A DNA stretch of 64,000 nucleotides from an uncultured Bacteroidota bacterium (lineage in GTDB: Bacteria > Bacteroidota > Bacteroidia > Flavobacteriales > Flavobacteriaceae), in contig CAJWUI010000003.1 in assembly GCA_913047695.1 (NCBI GenBank), positions 176,799 through 240,798 of the forward strand, in the 5' to 3' direction. Position numbers and translations under genes: made by a program. The notes below the pieces were generated by a model. The model saw nothing but the letters and a program-made list of their open reading frames with translations. It was not told where the DNA came from and did no database searches. Of this stretch, positions 46,737 through 56,670 are shown one piece after another; positions within the stretch are counted from its first letter, which is position 1; each line of letters begins with the position of its first letter.

Positions 46737-48029
46737 ATGAAATATAAACCCATTTCATGTCCCTTCTATAAAAAGACCAGAAAGGCTTTCACAAGTCAAA
46801 TGAAATCAAAAAGTTTAGCGGTATTTAATTCAAATGATATTTATCCAATTAGCGCTGATAGTACTATTCCTTTCGAACAACACCGAGATATATTTTATTT
46901 ATCTGGTATTGATCAAGAACAGACAATTCTTCTCCTGTTTCCTGAATCTTTAAATCCCAAGTATAGAGAAATCTTATTTGTAAGGAAAACAAACTCAAAG
47001 ATTATTATTTGGGAGGGTGCAAAATTAAGTAAAGAACAAGCTCTAGAGCTAAGCGGTATTGAAACAATTTTGTGGTTAGAGGATTTTGAGAGTATTTTTC
47101 AAAAATTAAGTACTCAATGTGAAACTTTTTATTTTAACACTAACGAACATTATCGTCAAAATGTTGAAACAGAGACTAGGGAGGATCGATTTATTAAATG
47201 GTGTAAGGACAATTACCCTGCACATAAATCTGCTAAAAGCAATCCAATATTACAGGAATTAAGGGCTGTTAAGGCACAAGAAGAAATTCAACAAATACAA
47301 ATAGCCTGTGATATTACTGAAAAAGGTATCCGCCGAATACTATCATTTATAAAACCTGGAGTATGGGAGTATGAAATTGAAGCAGAGTTGATACATGAGT
47401 TCATCAGAAACCGATCTAAGGGATTTGCATACGAACCTATAATTGCTTCAGGTACAAATGCCAACATTTTACATTATATAGAAAATAATAAGCAATGTAA
47501 GTCGGGTGAATTAGTACTTATGGATGTTGCTGCAGAATATGGAAATTATTCAGCTGATCTTACAAGGACCTTACCTGTTTCAGGGAGGTTTACTAAACGT
47601 CAAAAAGAGATTTATAATGCTGTTTTATTTGTAAAAAATGAAGCTACAAAACTTTTGAGGACTGGTGTTATTTGGAAAGATTTTCATGTAGAAGTTGGAA
47701 AAATCATGACTTCAGAGCTACTTAAACTGGGTCTTTTAGACAAATCGGATGTTCAAAACGAAACCATAAATAACCCCGCATATAAAAAATATTTCATGCA
47801 TGGGACTTCACATCATTTAGGTTTGAACACACATGACTATGGCCTTTTACATTTGCCCATGAAGGCTAATATGGTCTTTACTGTTGAACCTGGTATATAT
47901 ATACCTGAAGAAGGATTAGGAATCCGTTTGGAAGACGACGTCGTAATTCAAAAATCTGGGACTCCACTAAATTTAATGTCGAAGATACCGATTGAAGCCG
48001 AAGAGATTGAAGACTTGATGAATAATTAA
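46737..48029 (+). CDS. pepP: Xaa-Pro aminopeptidase (M24B)
   Basis: A 430-aa metallopeptidase removing N-terminal residues before proline. An N-terminal creatinase-like domain (about 1-170) precedes the pita-bread catalytic domain. Metal ligands are visible: Asp in LMDVAAEYGNYSADLTRT (two), His in MHGTSHHLGLNTHD, Glu in FTVEPGIYIP and Glu in GIRLEDDVVI. There is no signal peptide. Confidence 0.93.
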   Translation: MKYKPISCPFYKKTRKAFTSQMKSKSLAVFNSNDIYPISADSTIPFEQHRDIFYLSGIDQEQTILLLFPESLNPKYREILFVRKTNSKIIIWEGAKLSKEQALELSGIETILWLEDFESIFQKLSTQCETFYFNTNEHYRQNVETETREDRFIKWCKDNYPAHKSAKSNPILQELRAVKAQEEIQQIQIACDITEKGIRRILSFIKPGVWEYEIEAELIHEFIRNRSKGFAYEPIIASGTNANILHYIENNKQCKSGELVLMDVAAEYGNYSADLTRTLPVSGRFTKRQKEIYNAVLFVKNEATKLLRTGVIWKDFHVEVGKIMTSELLKLGLLDKSDVQNETINNPAYKKYFMHGTSHHLGLNTHDYGLLHLPMKANMVFTVEPGIYIPEEGLGIRLEDDVVIQKSGTPLNLMSKIPIEAEEIEDLMNN

Positions 48030-48057
48030 AAACCACCTAAAAGGTCATTTTTGAATT

Positions 48058-49269
48058 CTATGCTGTTGTAACTCTAGAAGCTCCCTTTTGCCAAAAATAA
48101 AGTATTGTAAATAGGATTATAAGAATTCCAGGGAACGAAATCATGTAGGTTAAAGTTTGTTGACCTGCTGCTAGCTTGAGTTGCTCTCCTGTAAAACCAA
48201 GTAAGCTTTGGGCTTCCATTGAATTATCAATCCAAGACCCAATGATAGGTTGAAAAATAGAAGAAGAAAACATTCCCATACCTCCAACAATTGACATCCC
48301 TAAAGCACCACTAGCGGGAATTTTTTCAGCTACAAAACCAATCATATTTGGCCAGAAATAACAAATACCCATAGCAAAAAATATAGCTGCTACATATACC
48401 ATACCCCCAGTTTGAGTACTGAAAAGAAAAATTCCAATTGTTGCTAAAACGGCGGAACCTAAAAGTACACCTGTTTGGTCTAATTTATGAACAATATCAC
48501 CACCGAAATAGCGGCCTACAGCCATTAAACCTGTGATTAGAGCAAGTATCAGCAATGGTTGAGCACCACTATTTTTCATTATTATCTCTATCCATTGTTG
48601 AGGTCCAAACTCAGAGATAGCAGTTAAGGCCATACAAGCTAAGATAAATATGTAGACAGGAGATGCCATTGCTTTTAAATTTTCACTAACAGATGCTGCA
48701 GCTTCTACTTTGGGCTTAGGAAATTCTTGACCCATAAAAAGGTAAGCATAAATTAATGTAGGGATCATAATTATCCAAATTTGAGCTTGCCATTCTAAAC
48801 CCACATTTGTCATAAGTAAGGAGATAACACTTCCTATAACTATTCCTCCAGGAAACCACATGTGAAATCTATTAAGTAAAGTATTCATTTTTTTTCCTTC
48901 ATATGCATCAGCAATCATTGGGTTACACGCTGCTTCAGTACAACCATTTCCTATTCCAATTAAAAGTGTTGAAAGAAGTAACCCTGAATAACCTCCAGAA
49001 TAAATAGTCAAAATAATACCAATGGTATGAGTTAGAAATGCAAATTGCATTATACGTTTTGGGCCTATAGTATGATAAAAAAGACCACCTAGAATCATCG
49101 ATATCGGAAAACCAAGAAACCACATTGAATTTATAAATCCTAGTTGTTGGGCATCGAGAAGAAATTCCTCTCCAAGTTGAGGTAAAATTCCAGCACGAAT
49201 GCTAAATGAAAGAGCCGTTGTTATTAAAGCAAAACAGCTGCCGTAAAATAATCTGTTAGAATTAGTCAT
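48058..49269 (-). CDS. Major facilitator superfamily transporter
   Basis: A 403-aa inner-membrane carrier with 12 hydrophobic helices. Features include an early FLGFPISMILGGLFYHTIGPKR loop (quoted as GGLFYHTIGPKR), the MFS loop 2-3 signature, and a large central cytoplasmic loop after helix 6 (EFPKPKVEAAASV). It resembles the nucleoside/sugar porter branch of Bacteroidota. The substrate is unknown. It is convergent with pepP. Confidence 0.88.
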   Translation of the reverse strand: MTNSNRLFYGSCFALITTALSFSIRAGILPQLGEEFLLDAQQLGFINSMWFLGFPISMILGGLFYHTIGPKRIMQFAFLTHTIGIILTIYSGGYSGLLLSTLLIGIGNGCTEAACNPMIADAYEGKKMNTLLNRFHMWFPGGIVIGSVISLLMTNVGLEWQAQIWIIMIPTLIYAYLFMGQEFPKPKVEAAASVSENLKAMASPVYIFILACMALTAISEFGPQQWIEIIMKNSGAQPLLILALITGLMAVGRYFGGDIVHKLDQTGVLLGSAVLATIGIFLFSTQTGGMVYVAAIFFAMGICYFWPNMIGFVAEKIPASGALGMSIVGGMGMFSSSIFQPIIGSWIDNSMEAQSLLGFTGEQLKLAAGQQTLTYMISFPGILIILFTILYFWQKGASRVTTA

Positions 49270-49377
49270 TGTAAAGTTTGTTTCAATTCGTAATAAATAT
49301 ATAAGTTTTTAGGCAAAAACTATACATCGCGCTGTCAATGGTTTTTTAAACTTAATTAGTGTAAAATTTTAATGCTC

Positions 49378-49914
49378 TCATTTTCTTTTAGCATCAACTA
49401 TTTTAGAAAAATTTATGTTTTCATAAGAAAAGCTTTCATCAACAATTAAATTGTTTCCATATTTTTTATCCCAATCATCGTGGAAAAATAATTCATATTT
49501 TGAAGGCGAATGAATTGTAAATTTAACCATATATAAGTCATTTTTTTCACCAGGAAGTGCCATGTTTCTCGCATAATGGAAATTGTCACTAAGGTTTATG
49601 TGTGGATAAAGATCAACAAATGATTTCATTCCATTTTTTTGATTAGTCACTTCAGCGTTAATTTTAATATAGGGTACAAATCCTCCTTTTGGAGTGCCAC
49701 TAGGAATATTTTCAGTTCCCCAATTTACTCTGGCTTCAATGTGGATATTTGTTTGATTTTCCTTTAAATTCATCGACAACGGATAAACCTTGTCCTTAAT
49801 GGCTCCTTCAAATATTAATATTATTCCAGGATCAATTTTTTCCTCTCCAATAATTAACTCCTGAGAAAATAAATAATTAACAAATAAAATGCTGATAACT
49901 AATAACTTTTTCAT
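49378..49914 (-). CDS. P19/Tp34-like iron transport accessory protein
   Basis: A 178-aa exported protein with signal peptide ending LFSQ. The core NIHIEARVNWGTENIPSGTPKGGFVPYIKINAEV (quoted as HIEARVNW and GGFVPYIKI), then SFVDLYPHI, HYARNMALPG and a beta-rich end, follows the beta-sandwich pattern of the P19/Tp34 family, which binds iron or copper in the periplasm for import. The assignment is by pattern only. The SCO1 gene is upstream and an Fe3+ ABC system lies 3 kb away. Confidence 0.6.
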   Translation of the reverse strand: MKKLLVISILFVNYLFSQELIIGEEKIDPGIILIFEGAIKDKVYPLSMNLKENQTNIHIEARVNWGTENIPSGTPKGGFVPYIKINAEVTNQKNGMKSFVDLYPHINLSDNFHYARNMALPGEKNDLYMVKFTIHSPSKYELFFHDDWDKKYGNNLIVDESFSYENINFSKIVDAKRK

Positions 49915-49998
49915 TAATCCAGTTTTTGTATAATTATAAGATTGCTAATATAGTTTGTATATAAATTTATTTTGGATATTTCTAAATTTTATTTTTTG

Positions 49999-50676
49999 TT
50001 AAATTTTGCTGTATTCCTTTTGAAGTATTTTAATATCAGCAATCAATTTCTTCATAACATTTGAGTCAGTACCATCATAAAAACCTCTTATTCTTTTATC
50101 TGGATCAATAAGAATAAAATTTTCGGTGTGAATCAATTGGTGATTATTTCCGTCACCGTCTTTTTTTGCTGCAAAAAAGGATTTACGTGCTAAGTCATAG
50201 ATATGTTTTTTTTCACCAGTCAAAAGATTCCACTTAGCGTCTATGACTCCTTTTTCAAGGGCATATTTTTTTAGTTGAGCGACAGAGTCTATTTCTGGAG
50301 TTACACTAAAAGAAATTAATTTAACTTGATTATCTTCTTTTATAGCTTCTTGTATTAACCCCATATTTGCAGTCATCTTTGGACAAATACCAGGACAGGT
50401 AGTAAAGAAAAAATCTGCAACATAAATTTTATCTCTATAATCCTGTTCAGTAACTTTTAATCCATTTTGATTAGTTAATGAAAAAGCGCCTATTTTGTGA
50501 AACTTTTTTATGTGTTGCAAGCTTTGGTCCACCAATTCATAATTTACTTGAGCTGGCTGAAACACAGGTAATTTTTCGTCTGGTTTAAGCGCATCATAAA
50601 AAAGAAGTAGAATTACAGATGAGATAATGGCCATTACCACCAAAAAAGTTTTGTAGCGAGCAAAGAATTTAATCAT
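49999..50676 (-). CDS. SCO1/SenC family copper chaperone
   Basis: A 225-aa thioredoxin-fold protein anchored by one N-terminal helix (FLVVMAIISSVILLLFY). The copper-binding CPGIC (Cys94, Cys98) and a conserved His in QLIHTENFILID complete the CxxxC-His site. Such proteins deliver copper to the CuA centre of cytochrome oxidase. ATG 50676 was chosen; the longer frame would start at TTG 50694 without support. Confidence 0.92.
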   Translation of the reverse strand: MIKFFARYKTFLVVMAIISSVILLLFYDALKPDEKLPVFQPAQVNYELVDQSLQHIKKFHKIGAFSLTNQNGLKVTEQDYRDKIYVADFFFTTCPGICPKMTANMGLIQEAIKEDNQVKLISFSVTPEIDSVAQLKKYALEKGVIDAKWNLLTGEKKHIYDLARKSFFAAKKDGDGNNHQLIHTENFILIDPDKRIRGFYDGTDSNVMKKLIADIKILQKEYSKI

Positions 50677-50810
50677 AAGCCATCTTTTTTGCAAATTTAG
50701 AGGATTAATAATCTATATTTTAGAATAATTTTTAAAAAGTATGTTAAATCAATTGAATTTCATTTTTATTATGGTTGGATTGTACTAATTTTGGACTTTA
50801 AAATTTTAAT

Positions 50811-52127
50811 ATGAGCCCTTTTATTGTTAAAGCTGTTCAACTGCTTTTAAGCCTATCCTTGCTGATAATATTACATGAGTTAGGGCATTTTATCCCAGCT
50901 CGTTTTTTCAATACAAGAGTTGAAAAATTCTTTCTTTTTTTTGACGTCAAATTTGCCCTTCTGAAAAAGAAAATAGGTGAAACTACTTATGGCATAGGTT
51001 GGTTACCACTGGGAGGCTATGTAAAAATTTCCGGTATGATAGATGAAAGTATGGATAAGGAACAAATGTTACAACCCCCTAAGCAATGGGAATTTAGATC
51101 AAAACCTGCCTGGCAACGTTTAATTATTATGCTAGGAGGAGTAACTGTTAATCTCGTTCTTGGATTTCTAATTTATATGATGATCCTTTTTGTTTGGGGC
51201 AAATACACCCTATCATCGGAGGACCTGCCAATGGGGTTAGAACCTACACCAATTGTTTCGCAGTTAGGTTTTGAGACAGGGGATCAAATCCTAAGTGTAG
51301 ACGGGGAAAGTCTAGAAAATGTATTAGACATTAATAAATATTTTTTGCTACGTGAAGTTAATGAAGTAAGAGTAAGAAGAAAAAACGGTGATTTAACTAC
51401 AATTTATATTCCAGATGATATCGGGACACAAATTTTTGAATCTGGTCAGATGATCCCATTTGTTCCTGTATTCCCAGCTGTCATCGATAGTGTTATTCCT
51501 AACTCTCCAGCAAGTAAAATTGGACTTATGTCAAATGATAAAATACTAAGCTTGAATGGAAATAAAATTTCCAGTTGGAGTGATTTTAAAAATAATATGA
51601 CTACAGGTTCTAAAGAAATTCAATTAGTTGTTGAAAGAAATCAAAGTTTAGCATCATTTAAGGCATTAACAAGAGAGGATGGCACTTTAGGAGTTTATCC
51701 AAAAACAGACTTTTTCTCTTTTGAGTTAGAGAAATTGAGCATAGGTGAAAGTGTAGTTGAGGGTTTGGATTATGGGTATTGGACTTTAAGAGATTACATT
51801 GCACAGTTTAAATATATATTTACACCCAAAGGAGCCTCTCAATTAGGGGGTTTTGGCGCAATTGGCAACATGTTTCCAAGCCAATGGGATTGGAAGGGTT
51901 TCTGGTCGAGTACGGCGTTAATTTCAATAATTTTAGCCTTTATGAATATATTACCAATACCAGCTCTTGACGGAGGACATGTTATGTTTTTATGTTATGA
52001 AATTTTGACTGGGAGGAAGCCTAACGATAAGTTTATGGAATATGCACAAATGTTTGGTTTTTTTCTTCTTTTAACCTTGGTCTTATATGCTAATGGTAAC
52101 GATATTTATCGAGCTATATTCACATAA
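50811..52127 (+). CDS. rseP: RIP site-2 zinc metalloprotease RseP
   Basis: A 438-aa intramembrane protease that releases envelope-stress sigma factors from anti-sigma proteins. The zinc motif HELGH is at residues 22-26 in the first TM helix. Two PDZ-like domains are suggested by LGFETGDQILSVDGESL and SPASKIGLMSNDKILSLNG. The second catalytic element NILPIPALDGGHVMF is near the C-terminus. Typical length and topology. Confidence 0.95.
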   Translation: MSPFIVKAVQLLLSLSLLIILHELGHFIPARFFNTRVEKFFLFFDVKFALLKKKIGETTYGIGWLPLGGYVKISGMIDESMDKEQMLQPPKQWEFRSKPAWQRLIIMLGGVTVNLVLGFLIYMMILFVWGKYTLSSEDLPMGLEPTPIVSQLGFETGDQILSVDGESLENVLDINKYFLLREVNEVRVRRKNGDLTTIYIPDDIGTQIFESGQMIPFVPVFPAVIDSVIPNSPASKIGLMSNDKILSLNGNKISSWSDFKNNMTTGSKEIQLVVERNQSLASFKALTREDGTLGVYPKTDFFSFELEKLSIGESVVEGLDYGYWTLRDYIAQFKYIFTPKGASQLGGFGAIGNMFPSQWDWKGFWSSTALISIILAFMNILPIPALDGGHVMFLCYEILTGRKPNDKFMEYAQMFGFFLLLTLVLYANGNDIYRAIFT

Positions 52128-52191
52128 ATACATTAATAAATTGATTTAAAGATCGGCAGAGCAAACAATTCACAAAATATTAAATATATTT

Positions 52192-52740
52192 TTAGCTAGA
52201 TGGATTGCTTTTTTTCCAATAAGACCATTTACCACTTTTATTGTATAGACTCATTATTTCAGGAAAACTAATTTTTTTTTCGCTGAGTGTTTTGAAATCT
52301 AAATCCTCAAAAGTTAATCGTATTATTTCTTTTAGATCAGATATTACATTATTTATGTTAAGTTCATAGATAATATTATTTATGTAATACTCTTGTAATT
52401 CATCTCTTATTTTTTTTTCACTACCAATGTAGATGCAAAATTTATTTCTACCAATATCACAAATACAGTTGTAGGTTTTAGATCGTTTATCAAAACCTAT
52501 CGAAATTAATGGAACTAATTGTTCATTCCTTAAAGTAATTGATGAACTTATTTTTAGGATCTCATTTTTATTTATAAAAATTTTTTTGTTTATCCTTCTC
52601 AACTCCCCAAGAATATTTTTTTTCTTTAGTTTTAATCTATCGACTTCTGTATCTAATTTCTGTAAATAATTCAATTTTAAAGTCTGATCAAGGGTTTCGT
52701 TTTTAATCATCCTTTTTCTCAGAAGATTAATTATATTCAT
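52192..52740 (-). CDS. Coiled-coil protein of unknown function beside GTACCT repeats
   Basis: A 182-aa charged protein rich in Lys, Ile and Asn. Residues about 5-75 form a likely coiled coil (LDTEVDRLKLKKKNILGELRR, in part). A beta-rich middle follows (GFDKRSKTYNCICDIGRNKFCIYIG), then helices and a basic aromatic tail (YNKSGKWSYWKK). No family was recognised. The small beta segment is compatible with a DNA-binding module. Upstream lie 279 very AT-rich bases with two pairs of GTACCT repeats, so an origin in a mobile element is an inference. Confidence 0.6.
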   Translation of the reverse strand: MNIINLLRKRMIKNETLDQTLKLNYLQKLDTEVDRLKLKKKNILGELRRINKKIFINKNEILKISSSITLRNEQLVPLISIGFDKRSKTYNCICDIGRNKFCIYIGSEKKIRDELQEYYINNIIYELNINNVISDLKEIIRLTFEDLDFKTLSEKKISFPEIMSLYNKSGKWSYWKKSNPSS

Positions 52741-52815
52741 AACTATTTATCTATATCATAAATTTATTACAAAAAACAAATATAGAAAAAAAATTATGTA
52801 TTATTATAATTATGT

Positions 52816-53002
52816 GTACCTGAATGATTACAGTGTACCTTATATATTTCCTCTTATAATAAAATTATAAACTATCGATTTAAAAAAGTATAGATTTATA
52901 AAAATTTTTGTTTTTCTATATATTTTATTAATATATTAATAATAGTATAGAAAAAAATAAATGATATATTTTTTTATATGTACCTTGGCAAGTTGTGTAC
53001 CT
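52816..53002 (+). repeat. Two pairs of GTACCT repeats in an AT-rich gap
   Basis: GTACCT occurs at 52816-52821, 52835-52840, 52980-52985 and 52997-53002, all in the same direction; starts within the pairs are 19 and 17 bases apart. The second pair (TATGTACCTTG ... TGTACCTTC) closely resembles the sdhA repeats read on their own strand (TATGTACCTTG ... TGTACCTCG). Between the pairs the DNA is nearly pure A/T. This looks like integrase arm-site DNA without an integrase. Confidence 0.5.
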
Positions 53003-53019
53003 TCAATAATATATATCTA

Positions 53020-53982
53020 TTAGACAAAATAATTTCGGCAATTTTCATCAAAATACATAAGACTATCTAGCTCAAAATCAATAAAAATCTGCTGATTTAT
53101 TTCATAATATTCTTTTGAAAAAATATACCAGGTTTCCATTCCATGTAAACATTTAACTTTATAATTTCTCCCTTGATAGTAACAAGTTTTTACAATAACT
53201 TTATAATTAGATTTACTTACTATTTTTATATTTTCTGGTCTGATAAACATATCCTTCTTTCCAACTTTTATTTTGTTTAAATCACCTAAAATTTTCGCAC
53301 AATAACAATTAGCTGGATTACAATACATTTCAACCGGTCTATCAAATTGTTGGAGAACTCCTGACTTAAATATCAATATTTTATCCGATATACTTAATGA
53401 GTCGTTTATATCATGTGTTACCAATATAGTTGTGATATTTGTTTTTTTAATGATGCTGTATATTTCATCTATTATTGTCCTCTTTATTGAAGAATCCAAA
53501 TTGCTGAAAGGTTCATCCATCAATAATATTTCTGGTTCTCTTATTAGCGCTCTTGCTATACATGCCCTTTGCTGTTCTCCCCCAGATAGTTCGTGAGGAT
53601 AGCGTTCAACTAGTGCATTTAAATCAGTTAGATCAAGCATGTATGATAAATTTTTTATATGCTTAGAATTCAAATTTAAAGTTATATTTTCCCTTAGATT
53701 TAGGTGTGGGAAAAGTGCGTAATCTTGGAATATAAAGCCCACTTTTCTTTTTTGCGGTTCTACAAATTTTTTTTCACTATTTAAAACTACTCCGTTAAGT
53801 ATTATCTTACCCGAATTAATATCTTCTAATCCAGATATACATTTTAAAAATGTTGTTTTACCAGATCCACTTTCACCAATGAATGAAATTATTTCGCCCT
53901 TCTTAATAGAAAAATCTAGCCCTTTTATTATGGGGCTTCCTTTCTTATAATACTTTACTAAGTTTTTAACTTCGAGATGCAT
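53020..53982 (-). CDS. fbpC: Fe3+ ABC transporter ATP-binding protein
   Basis: A 320-aa ATPase. Walker A is GESGSGKTT, Q-loop FIFQDYALFP, signature LSGGEQQR, Walker B ILLMDEPFSNLD and H-loop VTHD. A C-terminal TOBE-like extension is present with IRPENIKIV. Order and family match FbpC-type Fe3+ importers. It ends the fbpABC-like operon, overlapping the permease gene by 17 bases. Confidence 0.9.
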   Translation of the reverse strand: MHLEVKNLVKYYKKGSPIIKGLDFSIKKGEIISFIGESGSGKTTFLKCISGLEDINSGKIILNGVVLNSEKKFVEPQKRKVGFIFQDYALFPHLNLRENITLNLNSKHIKNLSYMLDLTDLNALVERYPHELSGGEQQRACIARALIREPEILLMDEPFSNLDSSIKRTIIDEIYSIIKKTNITTILVTHDINDSLSISDKILIFKSGVLQQFDRPVEMYCNPANCYCAKILGDLNKIKVGKKDMFIRPENIKIVSKSNYKVIVKTCYYQGRNYKVKCLHGMETWYIFSKEYYEINQQIFIDFELDSLMYFDENCRNYFV

Positions 53983-55600
53983 TCGAACTGAAATTTATCA
54001 TATTCCTCAAAACTAATAACATAAAGCTACAAATAGTAACAATTGTTAGTGAATATATACTGGATTGCATCAACATCTCTTCAATTGCAAACTCATAGGT
54101 TTGGGTTGCCAATGTGTCAAAATTAAAAGGGCGTAATATTAATGTGATTGGCAATTCTTTCATTAAATCAACAAAGCATACGATAAAAGCAATTATTAAG
54201 GCATTTATATTTATTGGGAGATGAATTTTTTGAAATAATTTTAATGGATAAAAACCAATAATTTTTCCAGTTTCATTGAATGATTCTGGTTGTTTTTCAA
54301 AACTTGTTTTTACAGGTGATTTTCCTACAGCTAAAAATCTAACAACTAAAGCATATATCATCATGGAAAATGATCCAATCACATATTTTGATTTTAAATA
54401 ATCATTAAATCCTGTAACAAAAATTATAAGGCCTAAGGCAACCACAGCTCCAGGAATTGCATATCCTAGTGATATGAATCGGTTTATGACTTTACTAAGA
54501 TTGTTGTTAGATAATTTTTCACAATATTCGAAAAAAGTTGCAAGAAATACTACAATAAGTGCTGATATTATTGATATACTTAATGAATTTTGAGTTAATT
54601 CAAATAAATTCCATAAGTCTACTTTATCTATCGATTTTAATGAATTTATAAAAATAAAAACCAAGGGTATTAAAAAACTAATTAAGAATGAAAAAAAACA
54701 CAAAACATTAGCAAAAATACTTTTGTAGTTACTCAAACTAATTAAATTATTAAGATTTGAATTTGTTTTATAGTTAAACTTGGATTTTAAGACAGACAAA
54801 TTTTCAAGTATTAGAATAATTAATACAAACAAAATTAAAACTGAAGATAATTGGATTGCAGAATTTATGTCACCAAACGAAAACCAAGATCTAAAAATAC
54901 CAGTTGTAAACGTGTTAACTCCAAAATACTTTACAGCACCATACTCATTCAAGACTTCCATAATAACTAAAAATAATCCTGCAAAAATTGCTGGCCTTGA
55001 AAGTGGAAGAATAATTTTCCAAAAAGTTTTAAAAGAGGATAAGCCTAAATTTTTAGAAATATCCAAATAGGAAGATCCTATCATACTAAATGAAACCCTT
55101 GAAACAGAATAAATATAAGGTGATAAGGATAGAGCTAGAAAGATTCCAAGTAATTCGATTTGGAGATAATCATTATTAAATAAGGGGTATATTGAATTTA
55201 TATTATTTCTTAAAAAACTTTGTAACGGTCCTGTAAAGCTCAATATATCACTGTATGTAAATGCCATTATATAGGTTGGGATAGCAAGGGGTAAAAAGAG
55301 GATTATGTCATAGAATTTCCTGAATGGGAATTGATAAATACTTATTACCCATGCAGGAATAATACCTAGTATCAATGAAAAAAATGATGTTAAAAAAACT
55401 AAGTAAATGGTATTTAATGTATAGTCTAATAAAAGGGTTTTCCATAGATAAATGAAAGTTTCACTTTTATCAATGAATATTCTTGAAAAAACAATTAAAA
55501 TGGGAACAAGAATAAAAAATGAAAGTAATAGGCTAGAAAAAATCCAAGCCTTATTCTCGAGTTTTAAAATTTTTTTTCTATTTCCAACCTGATTTGTCAA
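53966..55600 (-). CDS. fbpB: Fe3+ ABC transporter permease (fused, 12 TM)
   Basis: A 544-aa inner-membrane permease with two homologous six-helix halves, each with a BPD_transp_1 EAA-type loop (IGSSYLDISKNLGLSSFKTFWKIILPLSRPA, quoted as SKNLGLSSFKTF; and FNETGKIIGFYPLKLFQKI). This fused form is usual for FbpB/ThiP-type systems. It overlaps fbpA by 23 bases and fbpC by 17 bases, so the operon is tightly coupled. Confidence 0.9.
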   Translation of the reverse strand: MTNQVGNRKKILKLENKAWIFSSLLLSFFILVPILIVFSRIFIDKSETFIYLWKTLLLDYTLNTIYLVFLTSFFSLILGIIPAWVISIYQFPFRKFYDIILFLPLAIPTYIMAFTYSDILSFTGPLQSFLRNNINSIYPLFNNDYLQIELLGIFLALSLSPYIYSVSRVSFSMIGSSYLDISKNLGLSSFKTFWKIILPLSRPAIFAGLFLVIMEVLNEYGAVKYFGVNTFTTGIFRSWFSFGDINSAIQLSSVLILFVLIILILENLSVLKSKFNYKTNSNLNNLISLSNYKSIFANVLCFFSFLISFLIPLVFIFINSLKSIDKVDLWNLFELTQNSLSISIISALIVVFLATFFEYCEKLSNNNLSKVINRFISLGYAIPGAVVALGLIIFVTGFNDYLKSKYVIGSFSMMIYALVVRFLAVGKSPVKTSFEKQPESFNETGKIIGFYPLKLFQKIHLPININALIIAFIVCFVDLMKELPITLILRPFNFDTLATQTYEFAIEEMLMQSSIYSLTIVTICSFMLLVLRNMINFSSNASRS

Positions 55601-56603
55601 AGACTAGTATTGCTTCTTTTCTAAATTTACCTAATAAGTTCAAATCTAATGAATCTCTTTTAAATTTGCCCCAATTCTTAACAATTTCAGCTGGCTCAAC
55701 ATCTGGATTTACAGGGTATTCAAAGCTTGTATTGATGTAAAGCTTTTGAGCCTCTTTACTTGTTAGGTATTCTATTAGTTTTAAAGCATTTTCTTTATTT
55801 GGAGAGTATTTAGTCAATCCAATTCCTGAAACATTTATATGAGTCCCGCTCTCATTTTCTCCTTGATTTGGGAAAAAAACAGAAACAGCTTTTCCTGCTT
55901 TAAGTTCTTCTTGTTTTGAAGATGATAATAAAAGACCAATATAGTATGAATTTACGATAGCTACGTCACCCTGTCCTGCAGCAATTGCCTTTACCTGATC
56001 ACGATCACTGCCCTTTGGATCACGCGAAAAATTTTCTACTAATCCAGAAGCCCACTGCTCAGCTGCTTCAGTCCCTTCATTAGCAACTATAGATGACATT
56101 AAAGCTTGATTGTATGCATTCGAAGAGGAACGAACTAAAATTCTATTTTTCCATTTTTCGTTTGTTAGGTTTTGATAAGTTGATAATTCATCTTTATTTA
56201 CTCTGTCATTACTATAAACTAAAATCCTTGCTCTATAAGTTATTGGAACCCAGAAACCGTCTTTGTCAATTAGTGATGGATCAATATTTTTAGTAATTTT
56301 TAGATTTGTTACTTTTTGTAATAATCCTAAATCTTTTGCTCTAAATAATTTGCCAGCGTCTACTGTTATAAATAGATCAGCGGGACTATTTTCACCCTCA
56401 TTTTTAAGCCTTTCAATTAATTCATCCGCATTGGCTTTAACAACATTGACCTTAATTCCTGTTAACTTTTCAAAATTTTCATACTGCTTTTTGTCCACTG
56501 TATAATGCCTTTGGCTATATAAATTAATTTCATTCGATTTTTTATTTGGAGAACATCCAATTATAAAAAGTGAAAGAAAAAATATTTTTAATATAAATTT
56601 CAT
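55578..56603 (-). CDS. fbpA: Fe3+ ABC transporter substrate-binding lipoprotein
   Basis: A 341-aa binding lipoprotein (LFIIGC lipobox). It starts INLYSQRHYTVDKKQYENFEKLTGIKV (quoted as LYSQRHYTVDK) and contains DLFITVDAGKL and AIVNSYYIGLLL, with the paired Tyr typical of FutA/FbpA iron coordination. The C-terminal ENALKLIEYLTSKEAQKLY segment is also family-typical. It is the first gene of the three-gene importer operon. Confidence 0.92.
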   Translation of the reverse strand: MKFILKIFFLSLFIIGCSPNKKSNEINLYSQRHYTVDKKQYENFEKLTGIKVNVVKANADELIERLKNEGENSPADLFITVDAGKLFRAKDLGLLQKVTNLKITKNIDPSLIDKDGFWVPITYRARILVYSNDRVNKDELSTYQNLTNEKWKNRILVRSSSNAYNQALMSSIVANEGTEAAEQWASGLVENFSRDPKGSDRDQVKAIAAGQGDVAIVNSYYIGLLLSSSKQEELKAGKAVSVFFPNQGENESGTHINVSGIGLTKYSPNKENALKLIEYLTSKEAQKLYINTSFEYPVNPDVEPAEIVKNWGKFKRDSLDLNLLGKFRKEAILVFDKSGWK

Positions 56604-56670
56604 GATAATTTTATTTTTATTTAGAACAAATAAATATAAGTTTTATTTTAGACTTTTTTAAAAATACAAC

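Noticed and set aside
48030..48057. ACC-ACCT..AGGT hairpin between pepP and the MFS gene as a terminator
   Set aside because: The stem is too short and imperfect to support a call.
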